Below are positions 42,499 to 49,708 of a stretch of 49,708 nucleotides of DNA, in pieces. The DNA is from Bacillus sp. AFS055030 (GTDB taxonomy: Bacteria; Bacillota; Bacilli; Bacillales; Bacillaceae_G): the NCBI RefSeq assembly GCF_002574545.1, contig NZ_NUGT01000091.1, positions 1 through 49,708 of the forward strand, read 5' to 3'. The first letter of the stretch is position 1; each line of letters begins with the position of its first letter. A program made the translations under genes and the position numbers. The notes under the pieces are model-generated. The model saw only the letters and a list, made by a program, of their open reading frames with translations, was not told the DNA's origin and ran no database searches.

Positions 42499-43581
42499 TC
42501 AACCTAGACCTTGAATTAATTTATTAGCTTCACCCATTATTCCATATATTAAGGTTTCTACCGATTCCTCTTTAGCTAATCTAGGACTTTGTCCCGACCA
42601 GAGTGACATAAACTCTTTATTATTTTGTACCGAGGATGCTTTTCTCATCGATTGGGTAATCGTATTTTGTACGGGAAACTGTGGTAAATCTGCTTCGTAT
42701 TTTTTCATTTCGGTAATAAATTTATTTTCGATTCCTCTTGCCCATTTTCCTGAAAATGCACGGGTCAAAACTAATTTGTCTTCAGTAGAATTTAAAATAG
42801 CATTCTTATGTACTTCATGAGCCCCACTTTCAAAACAAGTTAGAAAAGCGGTACCCATTTGAACAGCTTGAGCCCCTAAACAAATAGACGCCATTAAACC
42901 TCTTCCGTCCATTATTCCTCCTGCTGCAATAACAGGAATAGTAACATGATCAACTACTTGTGGAATTAGCGACATTAATCCAATTAAACTTTCCTCATGA
43001 TTGTTTAAGAAATGACCACGATGTCCACCTGCTTCACTACCTTGAACGACAATTAAATCCATTCCTGATTTCTCAATTTCAATTGCTTCATTTACAGTAG
43101 TGGCTGTTCCAATCAAAATAATATTATGAAGCTTTAACTCATTAATTATTTCCTTTGAAGGTATACCGAATGTAAATGAACAGATCGGAACAGCTTCTTC
43201 AATGATCACATTTATTTGTTCGTGAAATGTATCATTAAAACGATTAAAATTTTGAATTTGAATGCGATCATTTTGCTTTATCTTTAATTCTTCATTAAAA
43301 GGTTGTAATAAATCATTGGAATTTGAAATCTCATTTTCATTTACTATAAAATCATTTGGAACAAATAAATTAATTCCGAAGCTTTTATTCGTTAACGTTT
43401 TTATTTCTCTAATTTGTTCACGTATTTGTGATGGAGTCATATAGCCTGCTCCAATTGTACCTAAAGCTCCACAATTTGATACTTCAGCTACAAAATTTGA
43501 GGTTGTGATTCCACCAGCCATCGGAGATTGAATAATTGGATAGTTTATATTTAAAAGTTCAGTTAGTTGATTTTTAAACAT
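42499..43581 (-). CDS. nitronate monooxygenase (2-nitropropane dioxygenase/FabK-like)
   Basis: The 360-residue FMN TIM-barrel protein of the NPD family opens with YPIIQSPMAGGITTSNFVAEVSNCGALGTIGAGYM and has GSEAGGHRG (catalytic His), IPVIAAGGIMDGRGLMASICLGAQAVQMGTAFL and the family C-terminus. It oxidises alkyl nitronates, a detoxification of nitroalkanes such as propionate-3-nitronate; FabK enoyl reductases share the fold but would lie near fab genes, which are absent. AGGTGAAATC precedes ATG 43581. Same strand as the protease upstream, but a terminator separates them. Confidence 0.87.
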   Translation of the reverse strand: MFKNQLTELLNINYPIIQSPMAGGITTSNFVAEVSNCGALGTIGAGYMTPSQIREQIREIKTLTNKSFGINLFVPNDFIVNENEISNSNDLLQPFNEELKIKQNDRIQIQNFNRFNDTFHEQINVIIEEAVPICSFTFGIPSKEIINELKLHNIILIGTATTVNEAIEIEKSGMDLIVVQGSEAGGHRGHFLNNHEESLIGLMSLIPQVVDHVTIPVIAAGGIMDGRGLMASICLGAQAVQMGTAFLTCFESGAHEVHKNAILNSTEDKLVLTRAFSGKWARGIENKFITEMKKYEADLPQFPVQNTITQSMRKASSVQNNKEFMSLWSGQSPRLAKEESVETLIYGIMGEANKLIQGLG

Positions 43582-43617
43582 GATTTCACCTCTATTAAAT
43601 TTAACTTTTTCTACTCA

Positions 43618-43662
43618 CCAAAAAAAGTCCCGAATAGTATAGCAACACTACACGGGACTTTA
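43618..43662 (-). terminator. terminator of the intracellular protease gene
   Basis: AAAGTCCCG and CGGGACTTT pair around a 20-nt loop, with TTTTTTTGG following on the minus strand. Confidence 0.8.
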
Positions 43663-43666
43663 CTTA

Positions 43667-44623
43667 TTATTTTAGTACATTCGGTGATTTTGAGGGTACA
43701 TTTACGCCTAGATTTAAAAGTCCATGTCCTTCCTCAAACCTACTGTATCCGATTGGTACTGTATGACTTATTAACAGTTCAAACAAATCTGGTTCAGTGA
43801 TCTTCTCATTATTCTCAGACTCAAACTGCTGAATTAATAATGCAATTGCTCCTGATACATGTGGTGTTGCCATTGATGTACCAGAAAGAGAAGCATATTG
43901 ATTTGTCGGATAAGTAGATAAAATCTTTTCTCCTGGTGCGACTAAATCAATTTCATCGTTTGTATTACTAAAGTTGGATAAACGTTTTTGAAGACTTACC
44001 GATCCAACTTCTATTACTTCATCATAAGCACCCGGATAGCTATATTCATTGGTTGAGCCATCCCCATCACCTTCGTTACCAGCTGCGCATACAACGGCTA
44101 TATTTTGTTTTACCGCTCTTTGAATCACTTCATGTAACGAAGAATCATCCACTGGACCACCTAATGACATTGAAATAACTCGAACAGTTTCACCATTTGA
44201 GCCTCTCCAATTCGTCGCATAATCAATCGCTTGTACAATTGATTCAATACTTCCTTCCCCAGCACCAGTTAGCACTTTTAAAACGAGGAGTTTTGCTTTT
44301 GGGGCTACTCCTACAACACCTTCTCCATTTTCAGAAGCTGCAATCGTTCCACAGACATGTGTACCATGACCGTTATTATCTAAGAATACGTTAGGATCTC
44401 CACCGTAATCTTCGGTAAAATTATAACCACCAATAATTCGCTCTTGTAAATCAGGATGGTCCGTCTGACAGCCAGTATCAATAACTGCTACGACCACGTC
44501 TTCCCCTTGATACCCTTTGTCCCAAATGGATTTAGATTCAATTAAACGAACTCCAGGTGGTACTTCATTTATACTACCTTTAACTTCTTCCAGCTTGTAA
44601 GGTATTAATCTAAAATTAGACAT
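43667..44623 (-). CDS. isp: intracellular serine protease (IspA-like subtilisin)
   Basis: The 318-residue subtilase has no signal peptide. The triad is Asp49 (VAVIDTGCQ), His86 (NGHGTHVCG) and Ser250 (SGTSMATPH), with oxyanion Asn183 (CAAGNEGDGDG). The N-terminal FRLIPYKLEE is the propeptide motif of Bacillus ISPs, which blocks the site until cleaved. It degrades cytoplasmic protein in stationary phase and sporulation. ATG 44623 with GGAG at 9 nt gives a length almost equal to B. subtilis IspA (319); TTG 44632 is less likely. Monocistronic. Confidence 0.93.
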   Translation of the reverse strand: MSNFRLIPYKLEEVKGSINEVPPGVRLIESKSIWDKGYQGEDVVVAVIDTGCQTDHPDLQERIIGGYNFTEDYGGDPNVFLDNNGHGTHVCGTIAASENGEGVVGVAPKAKLLVLKVLTGAGEGSIESIVQAIDYATNWRGSNGETVRVISMSLGGPVDDSSLHEVIQRAVKQNIAVVCAAGNEGDGDGSTNEYSYPGAYDEVIEVGSVSLQKRLSNFSNTNDEIDLVAPGEKILSTYPTNQYASLSGTSMATPHVSGAIALLIQQFESENNEKITEPDLFELLISHTVPIGYSRFEEGHGLLNLGVNVPSKSPNVLK

Positions 44624-44907
44624 GCATACCAACTCCTTTTTGGGATTTATTCATAAAGGATAAATCTTTGAGGTATAGTTTAATATTCTATATCCATCCA
44701 TAATTTCCCTCTAAATAAATTTAATTTAATAAAAAATTAATTCTACTATGGTTCGAATTTAATAGACTCACCTAATTGAGCGATATCATAAATCTTCATT
44801 TAATACATAAAAACTTTATTAACTTTTACATCAGATCAATATTGGCTTAAAAAAATGGATATATAATCTAATCGTGTTAAGGCATTATTCAAAATAGGGG
44901 GAATAAA

Positions 44908-45051
44908 ATGCTTACTAATTTATTAACTGAGATCAAATTTTGGTGGTTTGGAGAGTTACGAGAAGAAATAGAAGAAATAGAGCGAAATGAATCCAAGCAT
45001 AATAGAGTTCGGTATGACTCTGATATTTATGAACTAATCCGTATCCAATAG
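44908..45051 (+). CDS. hypothetical 47-residue protein
   Basis: ATG 44908 follows AGGGGGAATAAA. The peptide is MLTNLLTEIKFWWFGELREE, then EEIERNESKHN and YELIRIQ. A hydrophobic/aromatic first third precedes a charged helix, so it may attach to the membrane surface. The 13-base leader AAATAGGGGGAAT is shared with the mini-ORF at 5126. A perfect terminator follows 60 bp after the stop. Family unknown. Confidence 0.6.
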   Translation: MLTNLLTEIKFWWFGELREEIEEIERNESKHNRVRYDSDIYELIRIQ

Positions 45052-45110
45052 AAGAAGATAAGGAACGATCTTTAGATTTACAATAGTTTTTAGTTTTATT
45101 CTACAATTCC

Positions 45111-45150
45111 AAAAGTGCTCTAAGGACCAAACATATAAGAGCACTTTTTT
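45111..45150 (+). terminator. terminator of the 47-residue gene
   Basis: AAAAGTGCTC, an 18-nt loop, GAGCACTTTT and TT. Ten-bp perfect stem. Confidence 0.75.
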
Positions 45151-45172
45151 ACTTTATCAATCTATTTTTTTA

Positions 45173-45658
45173 TTAAATAATGTATGGGATCACATTATAA
45201 GAAATAATGTTTCGATCACGATACGTTTGAGTTATGACATCACTTTTTGTGCTTAATAGTCCATTTTGCAATAAGACTGGTTTAAATCCTCTTTCACTAG
45301 CTCCATTATACGTAAATAGAACACAATGTTCGGCCGCAAAACCAGCTATTATAACTAATTCAACATCATTTTCTTTCAAAATCTGCTCTAATTCAGTATT
45401 CCAAAATGCATTTGAATGTTCTTTTGAAACACAAATATCTTGTTCTTCAACTTTAATTTCTGGGATGAAAGAAATTAATTCAGAATTTATTTCATCTGCC
45501 CCTTCAATATCTTTAACATGTATGACTAAATGATTTTTTGATCGGATTAAATCAGCAACATAATTTATATATTCACAAGCACCTTCAACATTCAATGTCT
45601 CTTTTTTACCATCTAAAAAATTTTTTTGCATATCAATAATAAGAAAACCAATTTTCAT
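45173..45658 (-). CDS. isochorismatase-family cysteine hydrolase
   Basis: The 161-residue protein has the isochorismatase/nicotinamidase fold and its triad Asp9 (LIIDMQKNF), Lys79 (CVSKEHSNAFW) and Cys112 (FAAEHCVLFT). The family cleaves amides or isochorismate; the substrate cannot be read from motifs, and nicotinamidase metal ligands are not complete. GAGGATAAATA precedes ATG 45658. It is not in an operon. Confidence 0.85.
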   Translation of the reverse strand: MKIGFLIIDMQKNFLDGKKETLNVEGACEYINYVADLIRSKNHLVIHVKDIEGADEINSELISFIPEIKVEEQDICVSKEHSNAFWNTELEQILKENDVELVIIAGFAAEHCVLFTYNGASERGFKPVLLQNGLLSTKSDVITQTYRDRNIISYNVIPYII

Positions 45659-45800
45659 TATTTATCCTCCATGACATTCTCTATTCCTTCTAAGTATTTA
45701 TTCTATTTGTTTTATAATAGTCCTACCTAAAAAATAGGAAAACGATGAGTAATCTGTTTAATACCTGAAAAAAAACGATATTAATTGAAAAAATACAAAA

Positions 45801-45828
45801 ATAGCATTGATCTTTTTATCAATGCTAT
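45801..45828 (-). terminator. terminator of the 89-residue gene
   Basis: ATAGCATTGAT and ATCAATGCTAT surround a 6-nt loop; TTTTTG follows on the minus strand. Confidence 0.75.
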
Positions 45829-45854
45829 TACTATTAAGTCTATTAATTAGCGTG

Positions 45855-46124
45855 TCAATTAAGTGATTGATTGTTTAATTTCTTTACTTCTATTTGACTG
45901 CCATTGATTGGTAATTTTTTTACACTATATTTTCTTAAATCCGTATTTGGCAAAGGTAGCTTCAATATATTAATAGTTTGATCGGCTGTTACTCCATTTT
46001 TGGTTTCAATCTGATTATGTTTCTTTAGTAATATATTAGACCTGTTTATTCCAATTGAATCAAAAGCTAAAAAACTAACATATAAACAAATAAGAAATAT
46101 AGTAACAAGATATATTTTTTTCAT
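45855..46124 (-). CDS. hypothetical exported or membrane-anchored protein, 89 residues
   Basis: An N-terminal hydrophobic segment (about residues 4-22, IYLVTIFLICLYVSFLAF) and a basic start suggest a signal anchor. The 65-residue outside part is polar and basic (ILLKKHNQIETKNGV; YSVKKLPINGSQIEVKKL). TAGGAGG is 6 nt before ATG 46124. No family recognised. It lies 120 bp after the P1 peptidase gene on the same strand. Confidence 0.6.
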   Translation of the reverse strand: MKKIYLVTIFLICLYVSFLAFDSIGINRSNILLKKHNQIETKNGVTADQTINILKLPLPNTDLRKYSVKKLPINGSQIEVKKLNNQSLN

Positions 46125-46244
46125 AATGACCTCCTAACTTAATGCTTGTCCAAATTACAGTTAAGAGTATTTTATGAATTTTATTACGTTTTTAGAACTA
46201 TAAAGGGGCCAATCCTTTCTAGAAGGTTTATCGATTTCCTTAAT

Positions 46245-47306
46245 CTATATTAAGTTAATATTGTACTTTTCTACTAAATCTTTAAAAGCTGGCCGTTCAT
46301 TTCCATCTCTTCCAATTATATGCGTTGCTGTTACCAATGAGTTTAAAACTGCTTCTTCTGTTGCTTCTCCTACAGCTCTGAATGCTAGATCAATATCTTC
46401 TTCATGTATAGTGGGAAGTGTAATGCAATGCGATGTTTTTTCATGAGGTATTTTTGTTGCAGTCGAAAAGCCAATGACGACTTCACCGCTTCCAGTTGTA
46501 ATAATTGAGCCTGTTCTTGACAATCCCGTAACTGTTCTTTTAATGATTCGATTAAGTTGCCTTTCAGATACGGGAAGGTCCGTTGCAACAATCATGATGA
46601 TTGAACCCTTATCTTGTTCTTCTCGTTCCTTTAAGATCAAATCTCTCAATTCTGCTCCAACTAGTTTTCCATTTACTTTTAAATCACTTAAAATCCCAAA
46701 GTTAGATAAGACTAAAACACCCATTGTGTATGTACCATGTTCCATCTTCATAACGCGCGAAGCTGTTCCAATCCCACCTTTTAATGAATAACAAAGCATA
46801 CCCGTTCCTGCACCAACAGTTCCTTCTTTCACATCTGAAGAAGCGTTTCGTAATGCTTGGAAAACATGGTCTTTCGTAATAAATCTAGCACGTATATCAT
46901 TTAAAAGCATATCATTACACTCACATATTACTGGGTTAACAGTTCCTGTCGTACGACCTATCTCTGGATTATGATCTAACATATATTCAATTAAAGCGTC
47001 TGCAGCAGTTCCAATACTTAGAGTGTTTGTTAAAATAATTGGTGTTTCGATCGTCCCCAACTCATTAATCTGAATCGTTCCCATCGACTTACCAAACCCA
47101 TTAATTACATGAGAGGACGCGATTAACTTTTCCTTAAATAAATTTCCTTGATGAGGAAATATTGCTGTAACACCAGTTTGGATGTCTTGTTCACTAATCG
47201 TTACATGACCCACTGTAACTCCCTCAACATCCGTAATAGAATTAAGTCTTCCTGTTTCCAGGTACCCGATATTAACACCATAATCTCTGATTCTTTTTTG
47301 ACTCAT
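46245..47306 (-). CDS. P1-family (DmpA/BapA-like) aminopeptidase
   Basis: The 353-residue protein of the DmpA/BapA (S58) family is an N-terminal nucleophile-type peptidase. It matures by self-cleavage before a Ser, probably in MGVLVLSNFGILSDL. Other landmarks are RDYGVNIGYLETGRLNSITDVEGVTVGHVTI, EGTVGAGTGMLCYSLKGGIGTASR and IIMIVATDLPVSERQLNRI. Family enzymes act on D-Ala amides or esters, beta-alanyl dipeptides or unknown peptides. GGAGGAG precedes ATG 47306. The product is cytoplasmic. Confidence 0.87.
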   Translation of the reverse strand: MSQKRIRDYGVNIGYLETGRLNSITDVEGVTVGHVTISEQDIQTGVTAIFPHQGNLFKEKLIASSHVINGFGKSMGTIQINELGTIETPIILTNTLSIGTAADALIEYMLDHNPEIGRTTGTVNPVICECNDMLLNDIRARFITKDHVFQALRNASSDVKEGTVGAGTGMLCYSLKGGIGTASRVMKMEHGTYTMGVLVLSNFGILSDLKVNGKLVGAELRDLILKEREEQDKGSIIMIVATDLPVSERQLNRIIKRTVTGLSRTGSIITTGSGEVVIGFSTATKIPHEKTSHCITLPTIHEEDIDLAFRAVGEATEEAVLNSLVTATHIIGRDGNERPAFKDLVEKYNINLI

Positions 47307-47380
47307 TAAAAATTCTCCTCCAACTTCGTATTATACAAGTGTCCTAGCATTTAATTAATTGATTTTAATTTCAGAAGTAC

Positions 47381-47406
47381 AAAAAGCCCTTATTCAGAGC
47401 TTTTTA
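47381..47406 (-). terminator. short terminator hairpin
   Basis: AAAAAGC, CCTTATTCAGA and GCTTTTT. It sits 45 bp beyond the stop of the broken small membrane ORF on the minus strand. Confidence 0.45.
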
Positions 47407-47451
47407 GTTAAAAGTAATCTTTTAAAATGTATCAGTGACTTTCTGTTAATT

Positions 47452-47572
47452 TCATTTTCTCTTTAAGCTATTAAAGGAATAAGTTAAAGAAAGTAATGCT
47501 CCAAATATTATTAGTAAAATCATCAATGAAGTGATTAATAGTATGATCCTTTTTGGAAAATACTTCCTACAT
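47452..47572 (-). pseudogene. small membrane protein with one extra base after its start codon
   Basis: AAAGGAG and ATG 47572 are followed at once by TAG. Dropping the single T after ATG gives MRKYFPKRIILLITSLMILL, then IIFGALLSLTYSFNSLKRK and a stop: 39 residues with one membrane helix and basic ends, followed by a terminator. Either a fresh frameshift or a sequencing error. Family unknown. Confidence 0.45.
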
Positions 47573-47809
47573 AAATTGATTTCTCCTTTTATGATTAATC
47601 TTATGAATCATTTTAACAGATAACTTAGAAAATTTGATACTATCTCGATAAAAATAAAAAATTCAATTACTTTCCACGTCGCCCTCAATTTGAAATCCGT
47701 ATATTATCAAAAATGGAAATTATTACCACATAGGGAAATAGAACTATTTTTATTTTCTAACATAATCTATATTAACCTTGTTTACTTGGTGGCATTGGCA
47801 AACAGATGC

Positions 47810-47850
47810 AAATCACTTTTATCTTCATGGTAAGAGTGATTTTTCTTTTA
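47810..47850 (+). terminator. orphan plus-strand terminator
   Basis: AAATCACT (47810-47817) pairs with AGTGATTT (47835-47842), then TTTCTTTT. No plus-strand gene lies upstream for more than 2 kb, so it may end a small RNA from 47600-47850, a stretch with no gene seen. Confidence 0.5.
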
Positions 47851-47919
47851 ATTTTATTAATAACACAACGTAAAATTTTTCATCTGCTTCTGTGGATTCC
47901 ATATTAAATTACCCTATTA

Positions 47920-47967
47920 AAATGCGCTAAAGAAGAGTTACTCCTGCAACTCTTTTTTAGCGCATTT
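47920..47967. terminator. 20-bp terminator hairpin
   Basis: AAATGCGCTAAAGAAGAGTT (47920-47939) pairs with 47948-47967 at 20 positions with one G-U, around an 8-nt loop. It directly follows the stop of the minus-strand hypothetical gene. Confidence 0.75.
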
Positions 47968-47981
47968 ATTTATTATAAAAA

Positions 47982-48407
47982 TTACTGATTAAATTTATCT
48001 AACGTGTAATCATAATTAATTTCAATAAGTCCATCATTTAACGCAGTAAGAAATCTATTTACAGACTCAACTAATACCTCTGTATTAATATATTCTGTCG
48101 GTTCAAACAGTTGCCACACCGAATAAATCCCCCACTTGTCATCACCTTTATACAGGAAATTCATAAGATCTTCATTTCGATTAATTGATTCATAATTCAT
48201 GTTATCTCTTGATCCATTTTCTACCTTTTGAACCCATTCACTTAATTGACTCGCAAACTCCGTAAGATTTAAATTAGGATCATGAAAAAATAACGTTTCA
48301 TTTAAATAAATATTTAATGAGCCATCTATGTATTTACCAGTATTGGCAACATAAGCCGGTTCTGTAGGGATATAGTCATTTAATATAAACAAGAATTTTA
48401 TATTCAT
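47982..48407 (-). CDS. hypothetical 141-residue protein
   Basis: AAAGGAG is 7 nt before ATG 48407, which is preferred to 48434. The soluble, acidic protein has strands at the start (NIKFLFILNDY, YIDGSLNIYLNE), a helix ASQLSEWVQKVENG and the tryptophan-rich DDKWGIYSVWQLFEP. This resembles uncharacterised immunity-like or DUF7878-type proteins of Bacillus; I hold that weakly. No toxin gene is adjacent. Strong terminator follows. Confidence 0.6.
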   Translation of the reverse strand: MNIKFLFILNDYIPTEPAYVANTGKYIDGSLNIYLNETLFFHDPNLNLTEFASQLSEWVQKVENGSRDNMNYESINRNEDLMNFLYKGDDKWGIYSVWQLFEPTEYINTEVLVESVNRFLTALNDGLIEINYDYTLDKFNQ

Positions 48408-48619
48408 AAAATTCTCCTTTCGTATGTAGTTCAATCTTAATTTGTGTATCTTCGTGCTTAGTTTGTATTGTTTCCTATTTTTGGTATTTCCCTCGATTTT
48501 ATTTTACTTTTTCATCTTTTTATTTTTAGTTCGTAAAGGTATTTAATAAAACGAAAACTACTGTTTTACAATTGGGTCTTATCAAATTTTTACCAACTTA
48601 TAGTTTATTAGTTAGAAAT

Positions 48620-48660
48620 AAGAGGAAACCTTATATTAAAAAAGTTTCCTCTTATTTCCT
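48620..48660 (+). terminator. hairpin upstream of the DUF6429-like fragment
   Basis: AAGAGGAAAC (48620-48629) and GTTTCCTCTT (48644-48653) with ATTTCCTTT after. Perfect 10-bp stem; its parent gene is not present in the window. Confidence 0.5.
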
Positions 48661-48698
48661 TTATATTTTAATTAAAAATTAGAAAGGAACAATTTGAA

Positions 48699-48779
48699 AT
48701 GCAAGAACAAATCGATGAATTAACTTTATTGTTATTATATTTAACAGCATTTGAAGAACACACTGTATCAGGTGTTTAA
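48699..48779 (+). pseudogene. N-terminal fragment of a DUF6429-like gene
   Basis: GAAAGGAAC precedes ATG 48699, which reads MQEQIDELTLLLLYLTAFEE and stops after six more residues. DUF6429 proteins begin with the same IDxLTLLLLYLTxWEE block and then need about 50 more residues (RRSWKGYDFD, LTEEG), which are missing. The fragment ends against the stop of the convergent gene, suggesting a deletion or insertion boundary near 48760. Confidence 0.5.
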
Positions 48780-49079
48780 TATAGCTAAAATTGTTTCTTC
48801 CTTAAATTTCACATTGGTGGATTCAAGTGACTCTCTAACGACTTTAAGATCCCGTTTATTCTGCGATTCGGTTGTTCCAGGTACAAGTCTAACGAAATTA
48901 TTATTTTCACCACTTTTTGTCATTAAAATCCCAACAATATTCACTGAATCGTTAGCAATACCTTTTAATACACAATTTAAAGTTTCATCATTTACTATAA
49001 AAGTAAATTGGGTTCTATATTCAATATCAAACCTTATCTGATCAACTTTACGGCCATTAGAGCGATTCAAATTCTCCAC
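48768..49079 (-). CDS. hypothetical protein with an ACT-like fold
   Basis: The 103-residue protein has a beta-alpha-beta-beta-alpha-beta order that fits ACT domains: TQFTFIVND, LNCVLKGIANDSVNIVGILMTK, NNFVRLVPG, LKVVRESLESTNVKF and EETILAIL. No catalytic domain is attached, so it may be a stand-alone ligand-binding or partner protein. The start is unclear: GTG 49079 touches AGGA, and TTG 49070 has better spacing. It lies 190 bp after the collagen-like gene on the same strand, behind that gene's terminator. A functional link with spore-surface proteins is possible but unproven. Confidence 0.6.
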   Translation of the reverse strand: MENLNRSNGRKVDQIRFDIEYRTQFTFIVNDETLNCVLKGIANDSVNIVGILMTKSGENNNFVRLVPGTTESQNKRDLKVVRESLESTNVKFKEETILAILNT

Positions 49080-49181
49080 ATCCTAAATTTTTTTGTTTTT
49101 ATTAAAGTATGTGAAAAAAATAAAAATGTTTTTGTTGAAGATTAAGCTTCCTCTTCACCCTTCGTTTCTTAAACACTACTA

Positions 49182-49234
49182 AAAAAACCCCTAATCATAA
49201 ACAGCAGAACGTTTTAAACTGTCTATGATTAGGT
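49182..49234 (-). terminator. terminator of the collagen-like gene
   Basis: CCTAATCATAAACAG (49190-49204) pairs with CTGTCTATGATTAGG (49219-49233) with one mismatch; GGTTTTTTT follows on the minus strand. Confidence 0.8.
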
Positions 49235-49270
49235 GACAGAGAAATATTAATTTATTATTTTACTTCTAAC

Positions 49271-49708
49271 TTAAGGTGTAAATGTGATTATATTCATATC
49301 TCTATTTATGGCCGATGCAGAAGTAACACTTACGCTTGTAGTAAATATTACTCTAAGACTATAAGTTGAAGTAGCATTTGCAGGTGCTATAGCAACTTGA
49401 GTACTTGCAAATTGAAACCTATGCGTTCCAGCTGTAGTTTGGTTTGTATTAAATACTCTAGTGTCTATTAATGTAGCATCTCTATATAGTCGTAGTTGAA
49501 AAGTAACTGTCCAGTTTGCAGTTACCACTAACTCAATCGCTGTTGCATAATCAATTTTAAGCTGCTGGTTTGCAAGCACAGCCTGAGTAATACTTACAAT
49601 TGTTACTTCTGTATTAATTGGTGGGAATACAGCAATCGTTCCTGCGTTTTCTGCAAATGTTAAAGTCGGTCTTTGACCTGTTGGACCCGTTACTCCTGTT
49701 ACTCCTGT
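49271..49708 (-). CDS. collagen-like exosporium-type protein, 3' part only
   Basis: The frame is open to the window edge (146 codons including the stop). The visible part starts with collagen-like triplets TGVTGVTGPTGQRP, so upstream Gly-X-Thr repeats surely continue outside. The C-terminal ~130-residue domain is beta-rich, with repeated Val/Ile/Thr strands (TLTFAENAGTIAVFPP, ANWTVTFQLRLYRDATLI, STYSLRVIFTTSVSVT), as in BclA/CTD-type trimerisation domains of exosporium filaments. Such proteins form the hair-like spore surface; this placement is inferred from the repeat type. No cysteine is present. Terminator at 49182-49234. Confidence 0.8.
   Translation of the reverse strand, partial: TGVTGVTGPTGQRPTLTFAENAGTIAVFPPINTEVTIVSITQAVLANQQLKIDYATAIELVVTANWTVTFQLRLYRDATLIDTRVFNTNQTTAGTHRFQFASTQVAIAPANATSTYSLRVIFTTSVSVTSASAINRDMNIITFTP

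Noticed and set aside
44720-44800. 17-codon minus-strand ORF MKIYDIAQLGESIKFEP
   Set aside because: No ribosome site and too short to judge; neighbouring DNA shows no continuation.
1-49708. CRISPR arrays, tRNA/rRNA genes, replication origin
   Set aside because: No regularly spaced repeats, cloverleaf-like genes, DnaA-box clusters or rRNA motifs were seen on either strand.

Overview
The window reads as chromosome of an AT-rich, endospore-forming Bacillaceae bacterium. The evidence is glnR-glnA with two GlnR/TnrA boxes, a complete methionine-salvage (mtn) locus with two SAM-I (S-box) riboswitches, an intracellular subtilisin of the IspA type, a decayed spoVR, a collagen-like (exosporium-type) protein at the right edge, strong AGGAGG ribosome sites and frequent TTG/GTG starts. 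I cannot name the species. No rRNA, tRNA, CRISPR array, insertion sequence or prophage is visible.

Layout. 0-15.7 kb: a loose set of accessory genes. It holds a YibQ-like divergent polysaccharide deacetylase, small enzymes, a DHFR-like protein, an EamA transporter preceded by a proline-rich mini-ORF and two competing hairpins, a metallophosphoesterase, DUF975, VanZ, a zinc-ribbon/YARHG membrane protein translationally coupled to a cell-wall amidase, a VOC protein, a flavodoxin-less CysJ-like reductase and a UMF1-type MFS transporter. 16.2-17.1 kb: a degraded spoVR interrupted by about 307 bp that carries the first ~40 codons of a metallophosphoesterase. 17.1-20.5 kb: glnR followed by two tandem glutamine synthetases. 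21.6-29.6 kb: methionine salvage, with mtnK-mtnA and mtnU on the minus strand and mtnE and mtnW-X-B-D on the plus strand. Together they turn 5-methylthioribose back into methionine, with SAM riboswitch control of mtnKA and mtnWXBD. 29.6-34.1 kb: DUF421, an APC permease, small proteins, a lipoprotein and an unsecreted amidase. 34.1-36.0 kb: a self-regulated MFS exporter/TetR operon with two matching operators. 36.3-49.7 kb: VanW, an APH-type kinase, VOC, a MalY/PatB-type lyase, a ribbon-helix-helix-like protein with a J-domain-like tail, an RraA-like protein, nitronate monooxygenase, IspA-like protease, isochorismatase-fold hydrolase, P1 peptidase, hypotheticals and the collagen-like gene cut by the window end.

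Intergenic space is rich in gene debris: spoVR, a metallophosphoesterase fragment, a DUF6429-like fragment, an unidentified decayed ORF and two small membrane ORFs each broken by one frameshift. There is also a small dispersed repeat, with two tandem units near 36.2 kb and an inverted diverged copy at the left edge. The best candidate for undescribed biology is the Pro4 mini-ORF/alternative-hairpin leader before the EamA transporter. The Arg62-to-Lys glutamine synthetase paralogue and the RHH/J-domain protein follow.
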